Below, one piece after another: positions 55,637-64,000 of a stretch of 64,000 nucleotides of DNA (position 1 is its first letter; each line of letters begins with the position of its first letter). The notes under the pieces are model-generated. The model was not told the DNA's origin. It did no database searches and saw nothing but the letters and a program-made list of their open reading frames with translations. The stretch covers positions 1 to 64,000 of the forward strand of contig JAFXHH010000004.1 of assembly GCA_017536475.1 (NCBI GenBank), written 5' to 3'. The position numbers were made by a program, and so were the translations under genes. The DNA is from Clostridia bacterium. GTDB taxonomy: Bacteria > Bacillota > Clostridia > Oscillospirales > CAG-272.

Positions 55637-55803
55637 GGTAATACCTCCGTATAACACCGTCTTCGGAGCTGACCAAAGGAATGCGCGCGGGACAGAGCGT
55701 CATGCGGTTGGTAACGATTGCATCTCTGCTCGTTGCGCACGGTGTTATTAACGGAGCATTTACCTTACACGGATAAGAAAAGGTCTTATCCAAAAACAGC
55801 AGG
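55637..55803 (+). promoter_or_regulatory. Structured leader RNA of the solute-binding protein gene
   Basis: A long-range helix: GGTAA (55637-55641) with TTACC (55760-55764), and CTCCGTATAACACCG (55645-55659) with CGGTGTTAT-TA-ACGGAG (55740-55756), 15 bp with a 2-nt bulge. It encloses a branch CAGAG/CTCTG (55693-55697 with 55724-55728) extended by ATGC/GCAT (55702-55705 with 55720-55723). A further hairpin GGATAAG/CTTATCC (55771-55777 with 55785-55791) precedes the ribosome site. It does not match a riboswitch I know. Confidence 0.55.
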
Positions 55804-55815
55804 AGGAAACTTTTT

Positions 55816-58800
55816 ATGAAGAAAACGAAATTTCGAAGACTTGCGGCCTTGTTGCTTTGCTTGATATTCGTTGTTGGCGCTTTCTCCGTAAATGCGGCGG
55901 CTACCGACGGTGATGCAGGCGCGAACGGAGAAACGACAGGCGGATCAGGCACGACGGGTCCCGACTACAGTATCGACGATATGATCGAGCTGCTCGGTAC
56001 GATCTCTTACGACCAGTACGTCCTGACGAGTGACTTTCTCAAGGCTGACGCGGCTAAGCAGACCGTTCGTATCGATGCGGTAAAAGATCTTATAGCCGAT
56101 AAGTCCGACGCCGATTACGTTGTCGGTGAGTACGAGGGCATTGAGGCTGTCGAGGCTCCCGGCGACGGAAAGCTGACTTGGAGCGTTAACGTTCCCGAAA
56201 CGGCGAGATATACGATCACGATCGTCTTTTACACTCTTGACGACGGTAAGGCGAGCTCGATCGAGCGCGTGTTCGGCATCAACGGCTCGCTTCCTTTCAG
56301 CGAAGCGAGATACCTGACCATCAAGAAGAATTGGGTCAACGATTACGAGGACGCTATCTACACCGGCAAGGATGCTGCTTCGGTCAAGACCGAGGCGGAG
56401 AGCATTGGTCTTATGTGCAACATGGACGGAGACAAGCTCAAGATCAAGTATCCTGCTGTGTGGACTTCCGACATCACGGATTTCTGTGATAAGTACGATA
56501 TAAGATTCGCTACGCTCGACCTTGACAAGAACGAGCTTCGTCCCTCGGCTTCGCAAACTCCTACGTGGTCCGAGTACACTATGATCGACTCGACCGGCTT
56601 CCATACCGAAGCGTTTGAGTTCGTCCTCACGAAGGGCGAGAATACCATATCCCTTGAGGGTAAGAACGGAACGATAGCGATCTCCGAGATCATTCTCTCT
56701 CCCGCAGAGGACGTTCTCACTTACGAGGAGTATTCTGACAAATACGCAGGCAAGCCCGAAGGAAGCGGTACGATCAAGATCGAGGCTGAATATACCGACG
56801 CGGCTTCCGACAAGACCATATATCCTATAGAGGACAGTGCGAGCGCACTCACCTCTCCTCACGATGCCTCGAAAACCGTCCTTAACACCATTGGCGGCGG
56901 TAAGTGGCAGAACGCAGGTCAGTGGGTAACCTACAAGTTCCGCGTAGAAAAATCGGGTATGTACGAGCTTGTATTCCGCTTCAAGCAGGATGTGCTTGAC
57001 GGTATGTTCGTAAGCCGTACGCTCTCTCTCTACAGCGACGGACTCGCAGAGGGTGCTGACGGTTATTACGACGGCGTGCCCTTCGAGGAGGCTCGCAACA
57101 TTACCTACAACTACGGTGATAACTGGCAGGTGACCTCCGCAACGGCAGGCGAAACCGCCTTCAGCTTCTACTTCGAGGAGGGAACTACCTACACGCTCAA
57201 GCTTGAGGTAACCCTCGGCGATATGGCTGATATAATCAACACCGTTCAGTCTGCACTTGACCATATAAATGACGACTACCTTACCATTCTTCAGCTTACC
57301 GGAACCGAGCCTGATAACTACCGTGACTACGGTTTCTCCAGAATCATTCCCGATACGCTTAAGGATATGGCTCTTCAGGCTATCATTCTTGATAACGAGG
57401 AGGATGCTAAAAACGGTTATCCTATTGGTGTCGCTCAAAGACTTACCGAGCTGGCGGGTCAGAAATCCTCCAACGTCGGTACTCTGCAGAAGGTTGCAGA
57501 CATTCTTAAAGATATGAGTAGCGATGAGGACGAGATCGCGTCCTCTCTCGAGAGACTTAAGACCTACATCGGTACGCTTGGCACGTTCTTGTCCGATGCA
57601 CAGACTCAGCCTCTCCAGCTCGACTATATTCTGGTTCAGCCCTCCGATGCAAAGCTTCCTAAGGCAAACCCCAATTTCTTCGTATCCTTTGGATATGAGA
57701 TTTCCCGTTTCTTCTGGTCTTTCTTCCGTGACTACGACCACGTAGGCGCTATGGAGGAGACGAGCGACGAGAGTCTTGAGGTTTGGCTCGCAACCGGTCG
57801 TGACCAGTTCCAGGTTATCAGAAGCCTTATCAACAGTGACTTTACTCCCGTTACGGATCATACCGTAGAGCTTAAGCTCGTTGCTCCCAACACGCTTCTG
57901 CCTTCTATCCTTGCAAATCAGGGTCCTGACGTTTATCACGGAATGGGTCAGGCAGACGTTATAAATTACGCTATCCGTTCCGCTATCCTTCCCATTGAAG
58001 GATTTGAAGACTTTGATACCGTAAAGACCTCCTTCAATGAGGCGGCAATGCTGGTTCTCGGTCTTGCAGACGCAGAGGGAACGATGCACTACTACGGTCT
58101 GCCTGAGCAGCAGGGATTTGCGATGATGTTCGTTCGTATCGACGTTCTTGCAGAGGTCGGAGTTCCGATCCCTGAGACGTGGGATGACATTATGAAGGCT
58201 GTTCCTAAGCTCCAGGCTAAGAACATGGAGATCGGTCTTACCACTGATACCTACATTCATCTTTATCAGGCGGGCGGTCAGCTTTACGCAGACGACGGTA
58301 TGAGAGTTAACCTCAACTCCAAGCTTGCTCTGACTTCCTTTACAAAGATGTGTAAGTTCTTTACCGACCACGGCTTCCCCTACGTTTATAACGCAGCTAA
58401 CCGTTTCAGAACCGGTGAGATGCCGATACTTATCGGTGACTACACGGGTCTGTACAATCAGCTTAAGGTCTTTGCGACCGAAATCGAAGGTAAGTGGGTA
58501 ATGGTTCCCGTTCCCGGCACCAAGATGGCTGACGGCACGATCAACAACTGCGCAGTATCCTCGGTCAACGCTTCCGTTCTCGTAAAGGGAAGTGAAGACA
58601 AGGCTGACGCCGCTTGGTCATATCTCAAGTGGTTCACCGGCCCCGACTGTCAGATAGAATACTCCAACGAGATGGTTGCTATCATGGGCCCCTCGGCTAA
58701 GCACAACACCGCTAACATCGAGGCTCTCGCAAGCCTGCCCTGGACTACCGACGAGTACTCCAGAATCAAGGCTCAGTTCGATAACCTCGCATCTATCCCC

Positions 58801-59262
58801 AATTACCCCGGCTCTTACATTATTGACCGTTATCTCAGCTTCGCATTCCTCGCCGCTTATAACGACGGTGAAGGCGCTGCTCAGGCACTGCTCAGCTACG
58901 TTCCTATTATTAATAAGGAAATAAGCCGTAAGCGTGCAGAGTTCGGTCTTGAAACTCTCGAAGGTTATGCTACTCTTGCTGAAAAGCGTTGCGCTCAGGC
59001 AAAGGACGTAGCTGAAATGCTCGCGGACAAGGATGACTCCTACTCCGCACTTGAAAAGAAGGTCAATTCCGCGATCCGAAGCGAAGACAGCGTCACGCTT
59101 AACGCTCTTGCGGATGATGTTCTTGAAATGGTCAAGGGAGATTACTCCGACACCATTAAGATCTCAACAAGCCCCGACACCTCAAAAATGAATGAAGACA
59201 AACTCCTCTACTATCTTGCTCAGGCACTTATGGGTGCGGCTGACGCAATGGATTCGTATTGA
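55816..59262 (+). CDS. Giant extracellular solute-binding protein with CBM-like domains
   Basis: 1148 residues, about 2.5 times a normal ABC solute-binding protein. A signal peptide (about 1-28, ending V-N-A-A-A) lacks a clear lipobox. Two beta-sandwich regions follow (about 55-300 and 315-475); the second resembles CBM6/35 modules (W-Q-N-A-G-Q-W-V-T-Y-K-F and G-M-Y-E-L-V-F-R). A helical linker (about 480-640) leads to a family-1 sugar-binding domain (about 650-1090: P-D-V-Y-H-G, Y-G-L-P-E-Q-Q-G, P-E-T-W-D-D, A-W-S-Y-L-K-W-F-T-G). A helical tail ends the protein. It probably captures oligosaccharides for the two permeases directly downstream. Surface anchoring is not obvious. Confidence 0.85.
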   Translation: MKKTKFRRLAALLLCLIFVVGAFSVNAAATDGDAGANGETTGGSGTTGPDYSIDDMIELLGTISYDQYVLTSDFLKADAAKQTVRIDAVKDLIADKSDADYVVGEYEGIEAVEAPGDGKLTWSVNVPETARYTITIVFYTLDDGKASSIERVFGINGSLPFSEARYLTIKKNWVNDYEDAIYTGKDAASVKTEAESIGLMCNMDGDKLKIKYPAVWTSDITDFCDKYDIRFATLDLDKNELRPSASQTPTWSEYTMIDSTGFHTEAFEFVLTKGENTISLEGKNGTIAISEIILSPAEDVLTYEEYSDKYAGKPEGSGTIKIEAEYTDAASDKTIYPIEDSASALTSPHDASKTVLNTIGGGKWQNAGQWVTYKFRVEKSGMYELVFRFKQDVLDGMFVSRTLSLYSDGLAEGADGYYDGVPFEEARNITYNYGDNWQVTSATAGETAFSFYFEEGTTYTLKLEVTLGDMADIINTVQSALDHINDDYLTILQLTGTEPDNYRDYGFSRIIPDTLKDMALQAIILDNEEDAKNGYPIGVAQRLTELAGQKSSNVGTLQKVADILKDMSSDEDEIASSLERLKTYIGTLGTFLSDAQTQPLQLDYILVQPSDAKLPKANPNFFVSFGYEISRFFWSFFRDYDHVGAMEETSDESLEVWLATGRDQFQVIRSLINSDFTPVTDHTVELKLVAPNTLLPSILANQGPDVYHGMGQADVINYAIRSAILPIEGFEDFDTVKTSFNEAAMLVLGLADAEGTMHYYGLPEQQGFAMMFVRIDVLAEVGVPIPETWDDIMKAVPKLQAKNMEIGLTTDTYIHLYQAGGQLYADDGMRVNLNSKLALTSFTKMCKFFTDHGFPYVYNAANRFRTGEMPILIGDYTGLYNQLKVFATEIEGKWVMVPVPGTKMADGTINNCAVSSVNASVLVKGSEDKADAAWSYLKWFTGPDCQIEYSNEMVAIMGPSAKHNTANIEALASLPWTTDEYSRIKAQFDNLASIPNYPGSYIIDRYLSFAFLAAYNDGEGAAQALLSYVPIINKEISRKRAEFGLETLEGYATLAEKRCAQAKDVAEMLADKDDSYSALEKKVNSAIRSEDSVTLNALADDVLEMVKGDYSDTIKISTSPDTSKMNEDKLLYYLAQALMGAADAMDSY

Positions 59263-59301
59263 TAAGTTTCCATCATTTAATATCTATAAAGGAGATCAAA
59301 A

Positions 59302-60249
59302 ATGTCTAACAAAACGGCACAAAAAAAGGCTGTTTCACGTAAAGACATGACGATGAGACAGTGGATATGGAAGGAAATGAAGCGCAACTGGGTCGCTTAC
59401 GTGATGGTTGCCCCTTACATGATCATTTTCACCCTATTCACTATCTTGCCCGTCTTGCTTTCGGTAGTTATCAGCTTTACAGATTTTAACATGCTGGAAA
59501 TGCCCAATATCGTTTTCTTTGATAACTATATCAATCTGTTCTTCGATGACGACATCTTCCTTACGGCATGTACCAATACTCTCATTTTTGCGGGTATCGT
59601 CGGTCCTGCCTCCTACCTGCTTTCGTTCCTCGTTGCTTGGTTTATCAACGAGATCCCCCCGAAGATCCGTGCGGTCGTAACTCTCGTATTCTACGCACCC
59701 TCTATCTCGGGTCAGGTATTTATGGTATGGCAGACACTCTTTGCTTCCGACTCTTACGGTTGGGTAAACGCAATATTGCTTAAGTACAGTTTAATTCCTA
59801 CGGAGATCCCGTTCTTCCAGGATGCTGCTTACGTTATGCCCTTGTGTATCGTCGTAGCTCTGTGGACCTCTCTTGGTACTGCGTTCCTTTCGTTTATCGC
59901 AGGATTGCAGGGCGTTGACCGTTCTCTTTACGAGGCTGGCGCGGTCGACGGAGTCAGAAACAGATGGCAGGAGCTTTACTACATCACGCTCCCCTCTATG
60001 AAGCCTCAGCTTATGTTCGGTGCAGTCATGGCTATCACCGGTGCGTTCGGTTTTGGATCGATAGTTACCGCGCTCTGCGGATTCCCCTCGGTCGAGTACT
60101 CCGCGCACACCATCATGCACCATCTTGAAGACTACGGTAACATCAGATATGAGATCGGTTATTCCTCGGCAATCGCGGTCGTTCTGTTCGCGATAATGAT
60201 CGGTGCGAACGGCTTGGTCAAGAAGATCATTTCGAAGGTAGGTACGTAA
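59302..60249 (+). CDS. Sugar ABC transporter permease (MalF/UgpA type)
   Basis: 315 residues with six TM segments and a basic cytoplasmic N-terminus of about 35 residues. The EAA loop reads Y-E-A-G-A-V-D-G-V-R-N-R-W-Q-E-L-Y-Y-I-T-L-P and docks the ATPase. GGAGA precedes the ATG. It pairs with the next gene, which starts 2 nt after its stop. No ATPase gene is in the window, so a shared MsmX-type ATPase elsewhere is expected. Confidence 0.92.
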   Translation: MSNKTAQKKAVSRKDMTMRQWIWKEMKRNWVAYVMVAPYMIIFTLFTILPVLLSVVISFTDFNMLEMPNIVFFDNYINLFFDDDIFLTACTNTLIFAGIVGPASYLLSFLVAWFINEIPPKIRAVVTLVFYAPSISGQVFMVWQTLFASDSYGWVNAILLKYSLIPTEIPFFQDAAYVMPLCIVVALWTSLGTAFLSFIAGLQGVDRSLYEAGAVDGVRNRWQELYYITLPSMKPQLMFGAVMAITGAFGFGSIVTALCGFPSVEYSAHTIMHHLEDYGNIRYEIGYSSAIAVVLFAIMIGANGLVKKIISKVGT

Positions 60250-60250
60250 T

Positions 60251-61123
60251 ATGGCAAAATTAAGAACAAGAAATCATAAAGTCGTACTTGCCCGTTCTGC
60301 AGGTGGCGACGCCGGTATTACCTTTTTGCTGGTCATCCTCGGCGTATTCATGTTCCTGCCTATGGTGTACGCAATAAGCCAGTCCCTCAAGCCGCTTGAC
60401 GAGCTGTGGATGTATCCTCCCCGATTCCTCGTTCAGAAGATCACGGGATATAACTACAAATCGCTCTTCATGCTGATGGGTACTAACTGGGTTCCTTTCT
60501 CCAGATACATATTCAATACGGTGCTCACCTCGGTCGGCGGTACATTCGGACATCTGTTTATCGCTTCCTTGGCGGCTTACACGATGGCGAAGATCAAATT
60601 CCCCGGTGGACAGCTGATGTTCAAGACGGTTCAGACCTCGCTTATGTTTAACGCAACGGTTACGGCGATCACCTCCTTTATCCTGCTTTCCGCTTTCGGT
60701 TGGCTCGATACTTACTGGGCTATCATCGTTCCCGCTTGGGGCTCGACTCTCGGTCTTTACCTTATGAAGCAGTTTATGGATACCAACGTTCCCGACACAG
60801 TCCTTGAGTCCGCGCGTCTTGACGGCGCAAGTGAGCTTAAGACCTATTGGGTCATTGCGATGCCCATGGTTAAGCCTGCGTGGCTGACGCTTATCGTTTA
60901 TTCCTTCCAGGCTCTCTGGAATCAGGGCGCTTCGACCTACATTCACTCCGAGGAGCTCAAATCTCTTAACTACGCTATCGGTCAGATCACTGCCGGAGGT
61001 ATCAAGCGTGCGGGAGCTGCGGCTGCGGCTCAGGTCGTTATGATGCTCGTGCCGATACTCGTATTCGTGTTCTCGCAGTCCAATATCGTTGAAACGATGG
61101 GATCCAGCGGAATGAAAGACTAA
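60251..61123 (+). CDS. Carbohydrate ABC transporter permease (MalG type)
   Basis: 290 residues, six TM segments. The EAA loop is L-E-S-A-R-L-D-G-A-S-E-L-K-T-Y-W-V-I-A-M-P. Forms the heterodimeric pore with the preceding permease; the two genes are separated by one base. GTACG and the upstream gene end suggest translational coupling. Confidence 0.92.
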   Translation: MAKLRTRNHKVVLARSAGGDAGITFLLVILGVFMFLPMVYAISQSLKPLDELWMYPPRFLVQKITGYNYKSLFMLMGTNWVPFSRYIFNTVLTSVGGTFGHLFIASLAAYTMAKIKFPGGQLMFKTVQTSLMFNATVTAITSFILLSAFGWLDTYWAIIVPAWGSTLGLYLMKQFMDTNVPDTVLESARLDGASELKTYWVIAMPMVKPAWLTLIVYSFQALWNQGASTYIHSEELKSLNYAIGQITAGGIKRAGAAAAAQVVMMLVPILVFVFSQSNIVETMGSSGMKD

Positions 61124-61140
61124 AACAGGAGGTTATAACA

Positions 61141-63294
61141 ATGAAAAATACAGCAAGAATTCTTTGCGCGATATTTGCTATCGTTATGATCGTGTCCTGT
61201 TTTGCAATCGGTGCTTCGGCAAGCGCCGCTTATCAGACCTACACTTATTCGATAGACGGTTACGCGCTCTATTCTCCTGACGCTTACGTCGCAAGCGAGG
61301 TCATAGACTCCGCTTATATGGGGCTCGACGTTGCTATCTCCAGCCCTAACGACTTGTTTGCTGATGACAAGGGAAACATTTATATCGCTGATACCGATAA
61401 TAACAGGATCGTTTGCCTTGACCGTTATTACAAGCTCAAGTTCACTATCAGCACGTTCGTTAACGGACAGGGTGTTACCGACGCTCTTCTCGCTCCTCAG
61501 GGTCTTTACGTTACTGACGACAAGATCTGGGTCTGTGATACGGGTAAGAGCAGAATCGTAGTTTTCGACATCGACGGTAACTTCGATCGCGTTATCTACG
61601 CGCCCAGCTCCGCACTCTTTACAGATTCTTCTCTCGCGTTTACCCCCGTCGCTATGGCGGTCGACCAGTATAACAGACTCTTCATCGTATCCTCGTCTAC
61701 CACCGACGGTATCATCGTTATGACCGAGGAAGGTGAGTTCACCGGATATATCGGCGCGCAGGCAGTTTCTCTTGGTCTTTGGGAAATCATCTGGAGAAGA
61801 TTCAGAACCGAAGAACAGAAATCCGTTTCGGTTGAATACGTTTCCGTAATTTACGAAAATATAACCATTGACGATGACGGATTTATTTACATAGTCACTC
61901 CTTATATTGAAGAAGATCAGGTCGTGAATGCTATTCAAAACCATGATAAAGCCGGAACTTATCTTCCTGTTAAGATGCTCAACTCGAAGGGCGATGAGAT
62001 CATGAAGCGTAACGGCTTCTGGCCGCCTGCGGGTGAAGTTGATTACAGTATCAAGACCACCGACGATATCACGGGTGTCTCGTCTCTCGTTGACGTTGCT
62101 ATCGGTGATGAGGGAACTTGGTCGGTTATCGACTCCAAGAGACAGAGAACCTACACCTACGATAGCAACGGTAATCTGCTGTTTGCGTTTGGAGAAACTA
62201 CTACTATCACGGGTAGCGTTCTCGGAGCTGTCACACAGATAGAGGCTATCACCTATCAGGGTGACAAGATGCTCATTCTCGACAAGAGCACGGCTTCCTT
62301 TACCGTGTTCCGCAGAACCGAGTACGGAGATCTGCTCGTCGATGCTATCGCGGCTGAAAACGCTCAGGACTTCGACCTTGCGATCAATATGTGGACCGAG
62401 GTCCTTAAGCAGAACTCTAACTTTGACGCGGCGTACGTCGGTATCGGTCAGGCTATGTACCGTAACGGAGATTACGAGGGCTCTCTCGAATACTTCGAGG
62501 CGGCTTACGATACTGACAACTGGTCAAAATCCTTCGCCGAAATAAGAAAGGCTTGGATGTCCGATTACTTCCTCGTTCTTATTCTTATCATCGTTGTTCT
62601 TGTAGTTGCCTTCATATTAATTAGCAGAAAGATACAGAAGGTCAACCACGAGACCGCGACGGCGGGCGGAAAGAGGACGTTCGTTCAGGAATTGCTCTAC
62701 GGCTTCCATCTTATGCTCCATCCCTTCGACGGCTTCTGGGATCTTAAGCACGAGCGCAGAGGCTCGGTCCGCGGCGCTATCGTGTACGTTGCCGTCACTA
62801 TTCTCGCTTTCTACTATCAGGCTATAGGCCAAGGTTATATGCTCAATCCTACGGGAGATTATTCGGGCTTGTGGGTACAGGCCATCGGAGTTCTTGTTCC
62901 GCTGCTCCTCTTCGTTCTTGCAAACTGGTGCTTGACCACCTTGTTTGAGGGTGAGGGAAGCTTCAAGGATATTTTCGTGGCTTGCTCGTACAGCTTGCTT
63001 CCCGTACCCCTGCTTCTTATCCCCGCGACCATCCTTTCCAACTTCGTTACTACCTCGGAGCTTGGTATAGTCACGATGATCTCGACCATTTCGTTTATCT
63101 GGCTTGGTATTCTGATCTTCTTCGGAACTCAGGTCACTCACGACTACACGATGGGTAAGAACATAATCACGATACTCGGAACTGCCGTCGGTATGGTATT
63201 TATTATGTTTATAGTATTGCTGTTCTCGACGCTCATCGGAAAGATGATAAGCCTTGTTACCAATATCGTTACAGAGCTTCAGTATAGAATGTAA
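61141..63294 (+). CDS. NHL-repeat/TPR/Yip1 membrane protein
   Basis: 717 residues. A signal peptide (about 1-30) is followed by an extracellular NHL-type beta-propeller (about 45-400; P-N-D-L-F-A-D-D-K-G-N-I-Y-I-A-D-T-D-N-N-R-I-V and later blades). A TPR pair (about 405-460: A-Q-D-F-D-L-A-I-N-M-W, Y-R-N-G-D-Y-E-G-S-L-E-Y-F) and a TM (about 478-500) come next. A C-terminal Yip1-type domain (about 520-717) has five TM segments and begins F-H-L-M-L-H-P-F-D-G-F-W-D-L-K. It is embedded in the sugar-uptake operon, so a sensing or scaffold role at the membrane is likely but unproven. Confidence 0.8.
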   Translation: MKNTARILCAIFAIVMIVSCFAIGASASAAYQTYTYSIDGYALYSPDAYVASEVIDSAYMGLDVAISSPNDLFADDKGNIYIADTDNNRIVCLDRYYKLKFTISTFVNGQGVTDALLAPQGLYVTDDKIWVCDTGKSRIVVFDIDGNFDRVIYAPSSALFTDSSLAFTPVAMAVDQYNRLFIVSSSTTDGIIVMTEEGEFTGYIGAQAVSLGLWEIIWRRFRTEEQKSVSVEYVSVIYENITIDDDGFIYIVTPYIEEDQVVNAIQNHDKAGTYLPVKMLNSKGDEIMKRNGFWPPAGEVDYSIKTTDDITGVSSLVDVAIGDEGTWSVIDSKRQRTYTYDSNGNLLFAFGETTTITGSVLGAVTQIEAITYQGDKMLILDKSTASFTVFRRTEYGDLLVDAIAAENAQDFDLAINMWTEVLKQNSNFDAAYVGIGQAMYRNGDYEGSLEYFEAAYDTDNWSKSFAEIRKAWMSDYFLVLILIIVVLVVAFILISRKIQKVNHETATAGGKRTFVQELLYGFHLMLHPFDGFWDLKHERRGSVRGAIVYVAVTILAFYYQAIGQGYMLNPTGDYSGLWVQAIGVLVPLLLFVLANWCLTTLFEGEGSFKDIFVACSYSLLPVPLLLIPATILSNFVTTSELGIVTMISTISFIWLGILIFFGTQVTHDYTMGKNIITILGTAVGMVFIMFIVLLFSTLIGKMISLVTNIVTELQYRM

Positions 63295-63315
63295 TCAAGA
63301 CAGGAGAGTGATAAA

Positions 63316-64000
63316 ATGAAAAAATTTAATAAAATAATATCGATGCTCCTGGCTGTGTTCATGCTGATCAGCGCAATTTCGGTGATGTTTACCGTTCAGG
63401 TCTTCGCGGACGATAGCGAAGAAACCACTACGGGCTCCGCCGACTCGGATAATACCGAAGAAACCACCGCGGGCACGACCGCTGAGGGCGGTGATGCGGT
63501 TGTAATACCTGAATCCACCGACTATATCAATCAGCTTTACGCAACTCCCGACGAGAAGATCTCAACGATGAGACTTGCCATCGAAAGAAACGGCTATCAG
63601 CTCTACGTTGACGACGTCTCCGGTGAGGTAGCATTCGTTAACACTATTACCGGCGACAAGCTCTTTACCAATCCCTATGACGTTGGCGCTTCTACCGGTA
63701 GTGATTCCACAAAATACGAGATCCTTTCTCAGATCATAGTTGAATTCACCGATACCACGGGTCAAACGAAGACCTTTACCAGCTACGAGCAGGCTGTTCT
63801 CCGTGAACAGATCGCAGTCGAGTATATCAAGAACGGTATCCGTGTTGAGTATACTATCGGTCGTGAGCAGGCTAAAACTCTCGTTCCCCGTCTCATTTCC
63901 TACGAGAGATTTATGGAAATGATCTGGACTCCTCTTTATGAGGAATTCGGCGACGAGCTTTACAACATCAATACCATAAGACCTGACGTTGCAAAGGTTC
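63316..64000 (+). CDS. DUF5696 protein, partial (continues beyond the window)
   Basis: 228 residues visible, no stop. Signal peptide about 1-32 (ending V-F-A-D), then a Glu/Thr/Gly linker (33-66). The start of a DUF5696-type domain follows: L-A-I-E-R-N-G-Y-Q-L-Y-V-D-D-V-S-G-E-V-A-F, and R-V-E-Y-T-I-G. DUF5696 proteins are large surface proteins of unknown function that accompany sugar ABC transporters and Yip1 proteins in Clostridia. GGAGAG lies 9 nt upstream. It shares the linker style of the lipoproteins at 2551 and 11371. Confidence 0.75.
   Translation, partial: MKKFNKIISMLLAVFMLISAISVMFTVQVFADDSEETTTGSADSDNTEETTAGTTAEGGDAVVIPESTDYINQLYATPDEKISTMRLAIERNGYQLYVDDVSGEVAFVNTITGDKLFTNPYDVGASTGSDSTKYEILSQIIVEFTDTTGQTKTFTSYEQAVLREQIAVEYIKNGIRVEYTIGREQAKTLVPRLISYERFMEMIWTPLYEEFGDELYNINTIRPDVAKV

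Larger units (their letters stand above)
54397..55815. other. 1.4-kb region without a credible gene
   Basis: Contains a candidate structured RNA (about 54470-54790), an AT-rich stretch with a perfect AAAAACCGCGGTTTTT palindrome (54958-54973), two GGTAA-N7-TTACC sites (55022 and 55136), a strong promoter (55287-55315) and a 490-nt structured leader. Short open frames such as 54805-55026 lack ribosome sites and family signals. Confidence 0.6.

Overview
The window looks like chromosomal DNA of an uncultured gut or rumen Clostridia member (Bacillota, probably near Oscillospiraceae). Supporting signs are the Firmicutes order of the S10-spc-alpha ribosomal cluster, a zinc-type S14, an alpha2-type glycyl-tRNA synthetase, a CIRCE-controlled groESL, an L10 leader, many near-consensus sigma-A promoters (TTGACA-17-TATAAT), several carbohydrate-active and sugar-uptake genes, and dispersed palindromic repeats that I recognise as typical of gut Clostridia. 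No rRNA, tRNA, CRISPR array or prophage was found.

Layout. 1-12900: accessory and metabolic genes. These are a GH42 beta-galactosidase, a large lipoprotein plus a small FAIM-like protein, a small AT-rich membrane-protein gene between inverted repeats, a DUF1538 membrane protein paired with a double PII-like protein, glyS, a GH28-like hydrolase, and a DUF6273 lipoprotein with a long Glu/Thr linker. 13030-14640: L10 leader, rplJ and rplL, then a tandem array of terminators. 14660-16120: a small regulator and a membrane protein on the minus strand. 16420-32880: an uninterrupted S10-spc-alpha supercluster (rpsJ to rplQ, including secY, adk, map, infA and rpoA) behind one strong promoter and a long attenuated leader. 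It has two unusually long internal gaps, before rplC and before rpsH.

32900-45700: a DUF2752 protein, a PHP phosphoesterase, mgtE, an AGCS symporter, groES-groEL, a HAD phosphatase, recG, a tyrosine recombinase and a small membrane protein. 45800-49680: a four-gene operon of response regulator, histidine kinase, Pit phosphate transporter and DUF47 protein. 49680-53420: NADP-isocitrate dehydrogenase and an aconitase-type hydratase on the minus strand; together they would convert citrate to 2-oxoglutarate. 53570-54400: a lone membrane protein. 54400-55815: 1.5 kb without a credible gene, holding a candidate pseudoknotted RNA, two palindromic sites, a strong promoter and a highly structured leader.

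55816-64000: a sugar-uptake operon with a very large solute-binding protein carrying carbohydrate-binding-like domains, two permeases, an NHL/TPR/Yip1 membrane protein and a DUF5696 protein cut by the window end. No ATPase is encoded with it in the window.

The most promising undescribed elements are RNA-level: the pseudoknotted candidate at 54600-54730 and the long-range-paired leader at 55637-55764. The FAIM-like small protein, the DUF1538/PII pair and the multi-domain transporter operon also deserve attention. Functions are assigned by reading motifs by eye; no database search was possible.
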